64,000 nt of DNA from Halanaerobium sp. MA284_MarDTE_T2. Its GTDB lineage: Bacteria; Bacillota; Halanaerobiia; Halanaerobiales; Halanaerobiaceae. The notes beneath the pieces were generated by a model. It saw only the letters and a list, made by a program, of their open reading frames with translations. It was not told where the DNA came from and searched no databases. The stretch is taken from contig NZ_QPJE01000012.1 of the NCBI RefSeq assembly GCF_003337245.1, positions 1-64,000 of the forward strand. The letters run 5' to 3'. Made by a program: the position numbers and the translations under genes. This document shows positions 1 to 7,461 of the stretch, piece by piece. Positions within the stretch are counted from its first letter, which is position 1, and each line of letters opens with the position of its first letter.

Positions 1-35
1 TTATTAGCTAAACATAATAATTGAAATTCAAAACC

Positions 36-80
36 GTCTGCTATTTTCTCGGGGCAAGCCCACGAGGTTTGCTAGCAGAC
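36..80. repeat. Compound hairpin near the left edge
   Basis: Outer arms of 8 bases (GTCTGCTA at 36-43 and TAGCAGAC at 73-80) enclose a second stem, CTCG at 48-51 with CGAG at 63-66, and a tight GGGC-AA-GCCC stem at 52-61. On the minus strand it is followed by GGTTTTG, so it could end a leftward transcript weakly. Nested, GC-rich hairpins of this kind also occur at IS200/IS605-type ends, whose body would lie outside the window. The rest of 1-269 shows no gene. Confidence 0.4.
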
Positions 81-190
81 TATAACTTCTATCACTATAA
101 AAACCTAAATAATTTATTTACCTATTTTTAAAGATTCTCTATTTAATTTTATTTTTCTAAAACTATCATCTTAACAAACTACAAAATAAA

Positions 191-198
191 ATATATCG
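191..198 (-). promoter_or_regulatory. Possible sigma-28 -10 element
   Basis: The minus strand reads GCCGATAT, identical to the Bacillus sigma-D -10 consensus, but no convincing TAAA lies 14-16 bases upstream. It points to the left, away from the MMPL gene that ends at 270. It could serve a late flagellar gene outside the window. Weak without the -35. Confidence 0.25.
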
Positions 199-269
199 GC
201 GGTAAAACTATTAAAGCAAAATACAGATATATTTATATAAATCAGTTATGATTATTACTTTTTTTAAAC

Positions 270-2990
270 TTAATTTTTACTTATAAATTTAGGTTTAAAG
301 ATATTTAACAACAGCGGCAGTATTGTTAAAGAAGCAATTGACGAAGTAAACATAGTAACCGCTATTAGAAAGCCAAGATATACAAGTGGATAAAAATTGG
401 AAAAAAGCAGAACTAGAAAACCAGCTGCAACAGAAATTGCATTAAAGATAATGGCTTTTCCGGTTGAACTGAGTGTTTTTTTCGTCACTGTATACAAATC
501 ATCTTCTCCTCTTCGTTCTGCATAATATGTGTGAAGAAAATGTATAGTATAATCAACCCCAATACCAATAGCAATTGAGGCAACCATTGCTGTTCCAACA
601 TCTAATTTAATTCCCAGATGCCCCATTAAACCAAAGTTAATTATAAGAGAAAAAGCAAGTGGAATTATACCATAAATTCCGGCAATTAAAGATTTAAATG
701 AAACTGAAACAATCAAAAACACAATAATAAATGAAATAATTATACTTCTTGTCTGACTGCTGACAATCAAATTATTTGCTTCAAGTGCCATAGCAGCATT
801 ACCTGTTACAGTAGTCTGATATTTTTTAGGAAAATTTTCTTCAGCATATTTAAGTACTTCTTTTCTTACATCTCTAGCTATTAGATTGCTGGGATCATTT
901 AGCTGCAGCAGAATCTGCGCTTTATCCGGCTCTATCTGATCATTTATTAAATCATCTACATTGCCCGAATACAGAAGAAGATATTGAGAAATTAGATTCT
1001 GCAGATTTTTCTGGCTTTCCGCATTATATTTTTCCAAATCTGACGGAATCTCATAATATACTGCTGCTTTATAATTAAGCTCTTCCTTTATTAAATCCAC
1101 CAATTCTACAGCATTTAAATTAGATTTTTCAGCTCTGATGAGAGCAGAATTTAAAATCATTATCATATCATATTCAGACATATTTTTTTCTCTATTAGGG
1201 CCAGCCATAACCTGCGGCTGTTTAGTTTTTACACCCTCTCTATCAGCCTGACTTTCAGTATCTTCTTTTTCTTCATTATAGAAACTCGAAGCAGTATCTT
1301 CTCCAGATTCATCATAAAAGCTCGTAGCAGTTTCTTCCTCATCGGTAGAATTATAAAAACTTGAAGTAGTTTCTTTCTCTTTATAAAAATTAGAAGTGGT
1401 TTCTTCACTTATTTCAGCATCAGATATACTTTCTTCTGTTCTGTCTTTTTCTTCTTCCGGATAGTGCATAACCTGATTCATTCTTTTTATGTAATCTACA
1501 ATAGAAGTAGTTTTCCCAACCTCTGTAAAATTATCAGTAATATAGTTCTGCATTCTGTCTATTTCTGTCAATATTTTCGGATGGTTGAGATCACCTATTT
1601 CCTCTCCCTCAACCATCACCTTCATTATGTTAGTTCCAGAAAAATTTTCATTTATAAAATTATCTGCTCTTCTGATTTCTGTATCTTCTCTAAACATTTC
1701 TATTAGTGGTGTATCCACTATAATTTTGTTAAAACCCATAAACGATACAGCAGTTATGATCAAAACAGTCAGCATTATTGAAATTCTCTTTTCTGCATAA
1801 AAATCATGCAGACTTCTTATGACAGAAGAAAAATGTTCTCTACCTTTAAATTCTCCATTATTAATATTATCTCTGTACTGATAGGTTAAAATTAAAAGTG
1901 ATGGAATCAAGAACAGCGCAACTAAAAATGCAGCCGCAATACCAACAGCAGTAAAAATTCCAAAAGTTTTGATAGGCACGATGTCACTGGATGCCAGTGA
2001 TCCAAAACCTACAGCTGTTGTTAAAGCCGCCAGAAAAACAGCTTTCTCCATCTGATTAACAGTTTTTAAAACTATTTTTTTCTGTTCTTCTGTACTCAGC
2101 TCACCGTTATGATCATTAATATAATCATAATAATGGCTTAAAATATGAATTCCATATGCACTTCCCACTGCAATTAAAAGTACAGGTATAACTGTAGAAA
2201 CAAGTGTCATATTAATCCCCAAAAACGCCATCAGTCCAATCGACCAGATACTGCTAATTGATACAGTCAACATTATTAAAAAAACTGCAAAAATTTTATC
2301 GAAAAATAAATAGAGAGTAATAATCAATACGGCAATTATAAATGGAATTAAATATTTAATATCCTGTACCATATTATCGCCCATCAGTACATTGATGGCT
2401 GTAGATCCAGAAATATAACTTTCAATTCCGCTCTGTTTATATTTGTCTGCTGTCTCTTTAATCTGATAATAAGCCTGTCTTTCTTCATTATTATTTAAAT
2501 CTTCATCAAGAGAAATTAAAATCTGGGTAGCCTTAAAATCTTCAGAATAAAGGTTATTTTTATATAGATCCCAGCTTAATATTTTTTCTTTAATATTTCT
2601 TATATCTTCTTTTCCTTCTGGCAGTTCTTCAACCAGTTCTTCAACAATCATACCTTCAGAACTTCCTTCTATAAAATCAACATTTGTAATAGATGTCACT
2701 TCATCTACAAATTTTATTTTTTCAAACTCTGAAGACATATTATCAATAATACTGAGATTGTTTCTATCAAAAATACTGCCTCTTGTAACTTTAACAGCTG
2801 CCACTATACTGTCACTTTCTCCAAAAATATCTTTCATTCTATCATTTTGAACCTTTGTAAAATGATCATCAGGCAGGAAAACTTCAATATCATTGTTAAT
2901 CTCTACTTTAGGAATCTGAAAAGCAAAAAATATCGTTATCAATAAAATTACTATTACTATTATTTTATTATATTTTAAAATTTGATTCAT
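270..2990 (-). CDS. RND/MMPL-family exporter
   Basis: Large inner-membrane transporter of the RND superfamily (MMPL/hydrophobe-exporter type), expected to pump lipophilic compounds or lipids using an ion gradient. A first transmembrane helix at about residues 8-26 precedes an extracytoplasmic domain, a five- to six-helix block at about 215-375, a second extracytoplasmic domain and a C-terminal helix block with a GIGVDYTIHF-like stretch, the usual duplicated layout. The second external domain carries four imperfect Ser/Thr-Phe-Tyr acidic repeats (about 1258-1415). The start at 2990 is chosen because GGAGG lies just upstream; the alternative ATG at 3005 lies within that ribosome-binding site. 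It follows the MarR gene closely, so both are likely one operon. Substrate unknown. Confidence 0.85.
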   Translation of the reverse strand: MNQILKYNKIIVIVILLITIFFAFQIPKVEINNDIEVFLPDDHFTKVQNDRMKDIFGESDSIVAAVKVTRGSIFDRNNLSIIDNMSSEFEKIKFVDEVTSITNVDFIEGSSEGMIVEELVEELPEGKEDIRNIKEKILSWDLYKNNLYSEDFKATQILISLDEDLNNNEERQAYYQIKETADKYKQSGIESYISGSTAINVLMGDNMVQDIKYLIPFIIAVLIITLYLFFDKIFAVFLIMLTVSISSIWSIGLMAFLGINMTLVSTVIPVLLIAVGSAYGIHILSHYYDYINDHNGELSTEEQKKIVLKTVNQMEKAVFLAALTTAVGFGSLASSDIVPIKTFGIFTAVGIAAAFLVALFLIPSLLILTYQYRDNINNGEFKGREHFSSVIRSLHDFYAEKRISIMLTVLIITAVSFMGFNKIIVDTPLIEMFREDTEIRRADNFINENFSGTNIMKVMVEGEEIGDLNHPKILTEIDRMQNYITDNFTEVGKTTSIVDYIKRMNQVMHYPEEEKDRTEESISDAEISEETTSNFYKEKETTSSFYNSTDEEETATSFYDESGEDTASSFYNEEKEDTESQADREGVKTKQPQVMAGPNREKNMSEYDMIMILNSALIRAEKSNLNAVELVDLIKEELNYKAAVYYEIPSDLEKYNAESQKNLQNLISQYLLLYSGNVDDLINDQIEPDKAQILLQLNDPSNLIARDVRKEVLKYAEENFPKKYQTTVTGNAAMALEANNLIVSSQTRSIIISFIIVFLIVSVSFKSLIAGIYGIIPLAFSLIINFGLMGHLGIKLDVGTAMVASIAIGIGVDYTIHFLHTYYAERRGEDDLYTVTKKTLSSTGKAIIFNAISVAAGFLVLLFSNFYPLVYLGFLIAVTMFTSSIASLTILPLLLNIFKPKFISKN

Positions 2991-3012
2991 AGTTCCTACC
3001 TCCATCAGCTTA

Positions 3013-3441
3013 TTAGCTATTTTGAACCATTTGATACATCTTTTTTAGAGTTTTAATTACAACTTCTGCATCTTCTTCCGGTATTTCACGTAAAAATATC
3101 TTAAACCACTGCTGATAAATATGTTCTATTTCTTCTCTTTTTTCTTCTGCTTTTTTACTTAAATATATTAAATTAGCTCTTCCATCAGAGGGGGATTTAT
3201 TCCTTCTTAGATATTTTTTCCTCAGCAGTGTCTTTATAGAACGAGATACTGTTGCTTTATCAACCCCAAGACATTCTTCCAAAGCTTTTTGATTAATACC
3301 ATCTCCATCTTTGTATAAATGTATCAATATATTGCCTTCACTGTGATTTAAATTATGTTTTTCAAGTAATTCATCCACAAACTGGTCATGATCTTTATAT
3401 AATCTGGCTATCCATTTTCCAATAGGAGCACTTATATACAT
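3013..3441 (-). CDS. MarR-family transcriptional regulator
   Basis: Winged-helix regulator of about 142 residues, the normal MarR length. The helix-turn-helix is visible in GVDKATVSRSIKTLLRKKYL, followed by the wing region with SDGRANLIYL. The start at 3441 is preferred over an upstream in-frame codon because AGAGGTG sits about 7 bases upstream and because the longer form would include a palindromic operator (3461-3474) in the coding region. Its stop lies just before the MMPL exporter start, so it most likely represses its own operon and responds to an exported compound. The ligand cannot be told from the sequence. Confidence 0.85.
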   Translation of the reverse strand: MYISAPIGKWIARLYKDHDQFVDELLEKHNLNHSEGNILIHLYKDGDGINQKALEECLGVDKATVSRSIKTLLRKKYLRRNKSPSDGRANLIYLSKKAEEKREEIEHIYQQWFKIFLREIPEEDAEVVIKTLKKMYQMVQNS

Positions 3442-3460
3442 ATAATTCACCTCTAATTCT

Positions 3461-3519
3461 GTTGCATATGCAACTATCTCAATCAAAGAATAACATATTT
3501 TAGTTGCAGCTGCAACTAA
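3461..3519 (-). promoter_or_regulatory. marR-exporter promoter with two palindromic operators
   Basis: Two perfect palindromes share the core GTTGCA-NN-TGCAAC: a 14-mer at 3461-3474 and a 22-mer at 3498-3519. On the minus strand a -35 (TTGCAG, 3510-3515) lies inside the larger palindrome, with 17 bases to TATTCT (3487-3492). The smaller palindrome sits between the likely transcription start and the ribosome-binding site. This is the layout expected for MarR autorepression. Confidence 0.75.
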
Positions 3520-3554
3520 AAATTTAAAATATATTACCAGTTATAAAAACTAAA

Positions 3555-3578
3555 AGCCCCCTTTTATATGAGGGGGCT
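3555..3578 (-). terminator. Intrinsic terminator of trpP
   Basis: Perfect 8-bp arms AGCCCCCT/AGGGGGCT with an 8-base loop, followed on the minus strand by TTTTAGTTTTT. It lies 37 bases after the trpP stop and separates trpP from the marR-exporter operon. Confidence 0.85.
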
Positions 3579-3614
3579 AAATGTTCATTAAAAAATTTTA
3601 CTGTTACTATTATT

Positions 3615-4139
3615 CTACTGTGTTATTTCATTTTCTGCCTGGCTTAATTCTGAAGCAAAATGTACAACACTGAATACTACAACAGCTGTTACAGTGTTTA
3701 TAACTGCTGCCGGCAGAACCACTGTGGAAAACAATACGGTAAATGGTCCTGGAAGACCTACTATAAAAGCTGCTGTTCCGAGAAATACAGCTCCACTTAC
3801 CAGTGTTCCCATAAAAGTAATTATAGCAGTTGACAGCTTAACTGAAGGAAGTTTTAAAATTAACGGTATCAGAGGATAAATAATTAAAAAAGTGACTAGT
3901 TTATCCACCATATTGGCCAGCTGACCTCCCGGAAAACCGGTTGTTAAAGCAGTAAAAATACCTGTCGATACTGCTACCAAAAATCCAAGTTTAAAATCCT
4001 GCTTGATAATCAACAAAATAAACATCATAGCCAGAGCAAAATCCGGCTTCATCCCCAGTACAATTGGTGGAAAAAGTGCGTGTAAAATAAAACCAATCGC
4101 CACCAAAAGTGCTGCCTGTGCTAAGTCTTTAGTTTTCAT
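3615..4139 (-). CDS. trpP: Tryptophan transporter TrpP (ECF-type S component)
   Basis: Membrane protein of 174 residues with about five hydrophobic helices. The start MKTKDLAQAALLVAIGF, the motif GMKPDFALAM and the loop TTGFPGGQLANMVDK match the Bacillus TrpP/YhaG family, which imports tryptophan. The gene stands alone with its own consensus promoter, a leader with TRAP-like triplets that reach the start codon, and its own terminator. Expression is therefore likely repressed at translation when tryptophan is plentiful. Family assignment rests on recalled motifs. Confidence 0.85.
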   Translation of the reverse strand: MKTKDLAQAALLVAIGFILHALFPPIVLGMKPDFALAMMFILLIIKQDFKLGFLVAVSTGIFTALTTGFPGGQLANMVDKLVTFLIIYPLIPLILKLPSVKLSTAIITFMGTLVSGAVFLGTAAFIVGLPGPFTVLFSTVVLPAAVINTVTAVVVFSVVHFASELSQAENEITQ

Positions 4140-4204
4140 CTCAACTCATCTCTCCTCATTTTTTTTTGAAAAACTAATCTAATCTCGTCTCTTCTCTAAA
4201 ACTA
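4140..4204 (-). promoter_or_regulatory. TRAP-type RNA binding site in the trpP leader
   Basis: In the leader RNA, GAG/UAG triplets recur every five bases. Five lie at plus positions 4194, 4189, 4184 (GAG) and 4179, 4174 (UAG). After a gap, four GAG lie at 4155, 4150, 4145 and 4140, the last one touching the ATG. A further UAG lies at 4202. The second block contains the GAGGAG ribosome-binding site. NN-spaced (G/U)AG repeats are the hallmark of TRAP (MtrB) targets, and the Bacillus trpP leader has the same layout. No T-box features are seen. Confidence 0.75.
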
Positions 4205-4231
4205 AAATCAGCTAGAACATTAATTACTAAT

Positions 4232-4260
4232 ATTATATATTATTTAAAAATAAATGTCAA
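4232..4260 (-). promoter_or_regulatory. Consensus sigma-A promoter of trpP
   Basis: On the minus strand TTGACA (4255-4260), a 17-base spacer and TATAAT (4232-4237) form a perfect housekeeping promoter. Transcription would start near 4225, giving an untranslated leader of about 85 bases that holds the triplet repeats. Confidence 0.85.
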
Positions 4261-4275
4261 AATATTTTATGTTTA

Positions 4276-4313
4276 TGTACCGGGTACGAAAAGGCCTTTT
4301 CGTACCCGGTACA
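4276..4313. repeat. 38-bp perfect palindrome after flgJ
   Basis: Perfect inverted repeat with no loop: the left half begins TGTACCGGGTACGAAAAGG and the right half is its exact complement. It lies 20 bases after the last flagellar gene and 16 bases before the trpP -35. There is no T tract on either side, so it is not a classic intrinsic terminator. It could stop RNA decay or mark the end of the operon, or be a protein-binding site. Confidence 0.7.
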
Positions 4314-4332
4314 AATGAAAATATTCACATAT

Positions 4333-4653
4333 TTATTCTGATCTCAGCTGAACTACAAGTTTTCTATTTAAGTCTGCCAGTAGACCCTGCTTCCCTGCCA
4401 TAAGGCTGTATTCTTTATATAGCATATCTGTAAATACATCTTCCGCATACCCACCATCAATAAGTTTTTCATCGGAAAGCGTATTTCTCATTGCTGAAAA
4501 CATTTTTTCGATAAATATAGATGTGAATTCTGCAGCAGTTTCTTCAAGCTTTTGACCATTTTTAACTGCATTTTTTAGCTCAGCTGACTTTCTCGTTTCC
4601 ATCTGCTGCAGAGCTGAATATCTGGCACTGCTGTCTAAATTATTTATCTGCAT
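4333..4653 (-). CDS. flgJ: Rod-binding protein, FlgJ N-terminal domain only
   Basis: 106-residue protein matching the rod-binding domain of FlgJ, which caps and helps assemble the flagellar rod in the periplasm. The segment FTSIFIEKMFSAMRNTLSDE, the following GGYAEDVFTDMLY and a C-terminal helix rich in leucine are the domain's core. There is no C-terminal muramidase domain, as is common outside gammaproteobacteria; another hydrolase must open the peptidoglycan. It is the last gene of the flgB operon, directly after flgI. Confidence 0.85.
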   Translation of the reverse strand: MQINNLDSSARYSALQQMETRKSAELKNAVKNGQKLEETAAEFTSIFIEKMFSAMRNTLSDEKLIDGGYAEDVFTDMLYKEYSLMAGKQGLLADLNRKLVVQLRSE

Positions 4654-4672
4654 AGCTTAAACCTCCAGCATT

Positions 4673-5806
4673 TTATATTATTTCCAATTTAGCATGTAGT
4701 GCACCGGCTGCCTTTATCTTCTGTATTATTGAAATTATATCTCTTGGTGTAGCACCTATTGCATTTAATGCAGTTACTAAATCTTCAATTGTTGTCTGCT
4801 GCCCTACTACCATCATATTACCTTCTTCACCCTCTTTAACTTCTATCTGCACATCTTCTGTTACTTCTGTTTCACCTGCACTTAATGGAGGTGGCTGGGA
4901 AACTTCTGTATCTGTTGTAATCTTAACAGATAGATTTCCGTGTGCAACAGCAACTGTAGAAATCCTCACATTATGGCTGAAGACAACCGTACCGGTCCTT
5001 TCATCTATAACAACTTTTGCTTCCAGTCCAGGTCTAACCTTAAGATTATTTACCTCTGCAATAAATTCTACAACTTTATTTGAATAGTTTGCTGGTATTT
5101 CTATATTTACAGTAGATGAATCCTGAGCTCTGGCTATATCTGGTGATGAAAATTTGCTGTTTATCATTTCTGCAATTTGACCTGCAGTTTCAAAGTTTGG
5201 ATTATCCAGTACATAGGTAAGACTGTTTCCGTGTAAATTAACCGAAAGTTCTTTTTCTATCATAGCCCCACCAGGGATCCTCCCCACGGTCGGATGATTT
5301 TCTCTCTGGGTATTTCCACCACCGCTGACATTATAGCCTCCAATAGAGATAGCTCCCTGTGCAGAGGCAAAAACTTCTCCATTTGGAGCTTTTAGTGGAG
5401 TCATAAGAAGTGTTCCTCCCTGAAGGCTTTCAGCATCACCAATGGAACTGACAGTTACATCTATCTGATCTCCGCTGTGGACAACTGGAGGCAGTTTGCC
5501 GGTAACCATTACAGCAGCTATATTTTGGCTTGCAACCTGTCCAGAATCAACATATATACCAAAATTCCGCAGCATATTCGCCACACTCTGTACTGTTGAC
5601 TGACTTCTATTGGAATCACCACTATCATTTAGACCAACAACTATACCATAACCTATCAGCTGATTTTCGCGCATTCCTTTAATTCTGGTTATATTTCCTA
5701 TTTCAACAGATGGTTCTGCTGCTGTGGTAGAAAACTGAAAAGTAAAAAGAACCATTATTAATAAAGCCACCACTTTTATTTTAATCTTTAAAGTAAATTT
5801 CAACAA
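4673..5806 (-). CDS. flgI: Flagellar P-ring protein FlgI
   Basis: Forms the P-ring in the peptidoglycan layer of diderm flagella. The opening after the signal peptide (VEIGNITRIKGMRENQLIGY, then GIVVGLNDSGDS) is diagnostic, and the mature part has normal length. A longer reading frame from 5953 overlaps flgH and would give an unrelated 49-residue extension. The true start is likely one of two adjacent TTG codons (5806 or 5803) preceded by AAGAAGGG and followed by a Lys-rich signal peptide ending near TTAAEP. About 377 residues. It follows flgA and flgH; together they show an outer membrane. Confidence 0.92.
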   Translation of the reverse strand: MLKFTLKIKIKVVALLIMVLFTFQFSTTAAEPSVEIGNITRIKGMRENQLIGYGIVVGLNDSGDSNRSQSTVQSVANMLRNFGIYVDSGQVASQNIAAVMVTGKLPPVVHSGDQIDVTVSSIGDAESLQGGTLLMTPLKAPNGEVFASAQGAISIGGYNVSGGGNTQRENHPTVGRIPGGAMIEKELSVNLHGNSLTYVLDNPNFETAGQIAEMINSKFSSPDIARAQDSSTVNIEIPANYSNKVVEFIAEVNNLKVRPGLEAKVVIDERTGTVVFSHNVRISTVAVAHGNLSVKITTDTEVSQPPPLSAGETEVTEDVQIEVKEGEEGNMMVVGQQTTIEDLVTALNAIGATPRDIISIIQKIKAAGALHAKLEII

Positions 5807-5822
5807 TATATCCCTTCTTCCA

Positions 5823-6404
5823 TTAAAAGATGAAGTTAAACAGTCTGCCCAGCAGTCCCGGCTGCTGTTTGTCCCCCACAGGACCTTCACCTTCATATTC
5901 AATCTCTGCCTGAGCAATATTTTTTGAAGAAACATTGTTCTCAAAATCAACATCCTCAGGGCGAACTACACCTGACAGTTTAATAATCTGTGTTTCTCCA
6001 TTGATCTTAACAACCTTTCTTCCCTCTATCTTCAGATTTCCATTTTTGGTAATTTCAACAATTTCTGTTGTGATATCAGCTGTCAGGGTACCGCTTCTCT
6101 GTGTCTGTCCATCGGCAGAATCAGAATCAGAATAACCGAAACCAAATGAATCAAGAAAATCTAAAAAACCTGTTCCAGCAGATCCATCAACACTGTTTGA
6201 CTGACTTGTATCAGTGTTGGCAGTCTGGATCGCACTTGCATCTTCTTCTATCACAACTGTTATTATATCTCCAGAGCTGTAATCTGGATAATCATTATAA
6301 AATCCAGAACCATCTTCACTCCAGAGAGATTTACCACAAACTGCTGAAGTAAATATTATTAGAAAAAGAAGCAGAATAATAACCACCTTATTTTGTATTA
6401 ACAT
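5823..6404 (-). CDS. flgH: Flagellar L-ring protein FlgH
   Basis: 193-residue outer-membrane L-ring protein. An N-terminal signal peptide ends at FTSAVCGKSLW; the Cys could be lipidated as in classic FlgH, but the residue before it is Val, so the lipobox is imperfect. The motif SGDIITVVIEEDASA, a Ser/Asp-rich variable stretch at about 63-100, and the C-terminal LKIEGRKVVKINGETQIIKL followed by GVVRPEDVDFENNV are typical of FlgH. It lies between flgA and flgI. P/L rings are absent from monoderm Firmicutes. Confidence 0.92.
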   Translation of the reverse strand: MLIQNKVVIILLLFLIIFTSAVCGKSLWSEDGSGFYNDYPDYSSGDIITVVIEEDASAIQTANTDTSQSNSVDGSAGTGFLDFLDSFGFGYSDSDSADGQTQRSGTLTADITTEIVEITKNGNLKIEGRKVVKINGETQIIKLSGVVRPEDVDFENNVSSKNIAQAEIEYEGEGPVGDKQQPGLLGRLFNFIF

Positions 6405-6470
6405 TTTTCCACCTCATTTTTGCGAAAACTAAACAAATTTATTCATTTTTTCACCAGACAAAACAAATTT

Positions 6471-7436
6471 TTATTTGGACATAAATCTGACTTCAGAAGC
6501 TGAAATTACCTCTGCCTGAAAGCGAAACCCTGTCTGTGGATTTTCAACTTCTATTATATCTCCCAGTTTGCCTCGCCCACGGGCAGTGACAAAAGCAGTT
6601 ACAGATATATTATTTATCTCTACAACTGCTTTAACTCTGTCTCCCCACCTGACCAAAACAGGATCTTTAAAATCATCATAGGAAAGATAGCTCCCAGCAG
6701 GAAGCGACCTTCTAAATACTTTTCCATTGATTTTTTTATTATTCCATTCAGAAACAAGATTGTTTTTGTCAGAATAAACTTCATCTTCCACTTTCTCAAA
6801 ATCTTCTCTATTAATTTTTTCTCCATGATTAAATCTTCTTTTTGCTTTAAATACTGTCATTTTGACCCCCAGCTTTAAAGGCACATATATTTTTTTATAC
6901 TGACTGCCATTCTGATATATTTCTAACACTACAGTATTTTGGCCCAGTTTTAAATTATAATTATCATTTATAATAATCTCATATTCTCCAGCTGGTATCA
7001 TTATTGGGTCAGGCTGACTGTTAATTTTTATCAGTATCTTATCTTTATCAATATTTGCCTTCTTTTTCAGCTGTTTTTTCACTACTTCTGCTATTTGTTC
7101 AGCTGTAATTTGGCTGCTGTTTCTCTTCACAACTATATCTGAAGGCATAGTTAATTTAAAATCATTATTATTATATCCGAGATTTTTTATGGAAATTTCT
7201 ACAAGAGCCTGACTGAGTGTTTTTTCATATCCAGGCAGTGGTGCCCTCCCAAAATCCAATTTCTTTAACTTTTTTAGCTCTGCTGCAGAAAGATCTCCTG
7301 CCTCTATTATCGATATCTCTTCTAAAGTAATCCTGTCCGAATTAATAGAAATTTCCGGTGGTATTGAAATATCAAAGGCCTGAACATTAAAACTAAAAAT
7401 CAGCAGCAGAACCAGCAGCAGTATTTTTTTTAGCAT
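6471..7436 (-). CDS. flgA: P-ring assembly chaperone FlgA
   Basis: 321-residue exported protein that assists FlgI polymerisation in the periplasm. A signal peptide covers about residues 1-20. The C-terminal half holds the SAF-type domain and ends with WGDRVKAVVEINNISVTAFV, ARGRGKLGDIIEVEN and a final EVRFMSK, as in FlgA. The N-terminal half, about 180 residues, is longer than in enterobacterial FlgA and resembles the extended type of other lineages. It lies 26 bases after flgG. Confidence 0.88.
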   Translation of the reverse strand: MLKKILLLVLLLIFSFNVQAFDISIPPEISINSDRITLEEISIIEAGDLSAAELKKLKKLDFGRAPLPGYEKTLSQALVEISIKNLGYNNNDFKLTMPSDIVVKRNSSQITAEQIAEVVKKQLKKKANIDKDKILIKINSQPDPIMIPAGEYEIIINDNYNLKLGQNTVVLEIYQNGSQYKKIYVPLKLGVKMTVFKAKRRFNHGEKINREDFEKVEDEVYSDKNNLVSEWNNKKINGKVFRRSLPAGSYLSYDDFKDPVLVRWGDRVKAVVEINNISVTAFVTARGRGKLGDIIEVENPQTGFRFQAEVISASEVRFMSK

Positions 7437-7461
7437 TATATTATATTCACCCTTTTTAATA

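Noticed and set aside
4140-4260. T-box or leader-peptide attenuator before trpP
   Set aside because: No T-box AGGGUGG core, no terminator between promoter and ATG, and the leader is too short; the triplet repeats explain it better.
5807-5953. 49-residue N-terminal extension of FlgI
   Set aside because: It overlaps flgH in another frame, has no ribosome-binding site at its start and does not resemble FlgI; a TTG after AAGAAGGG gives a proper signal peptide.
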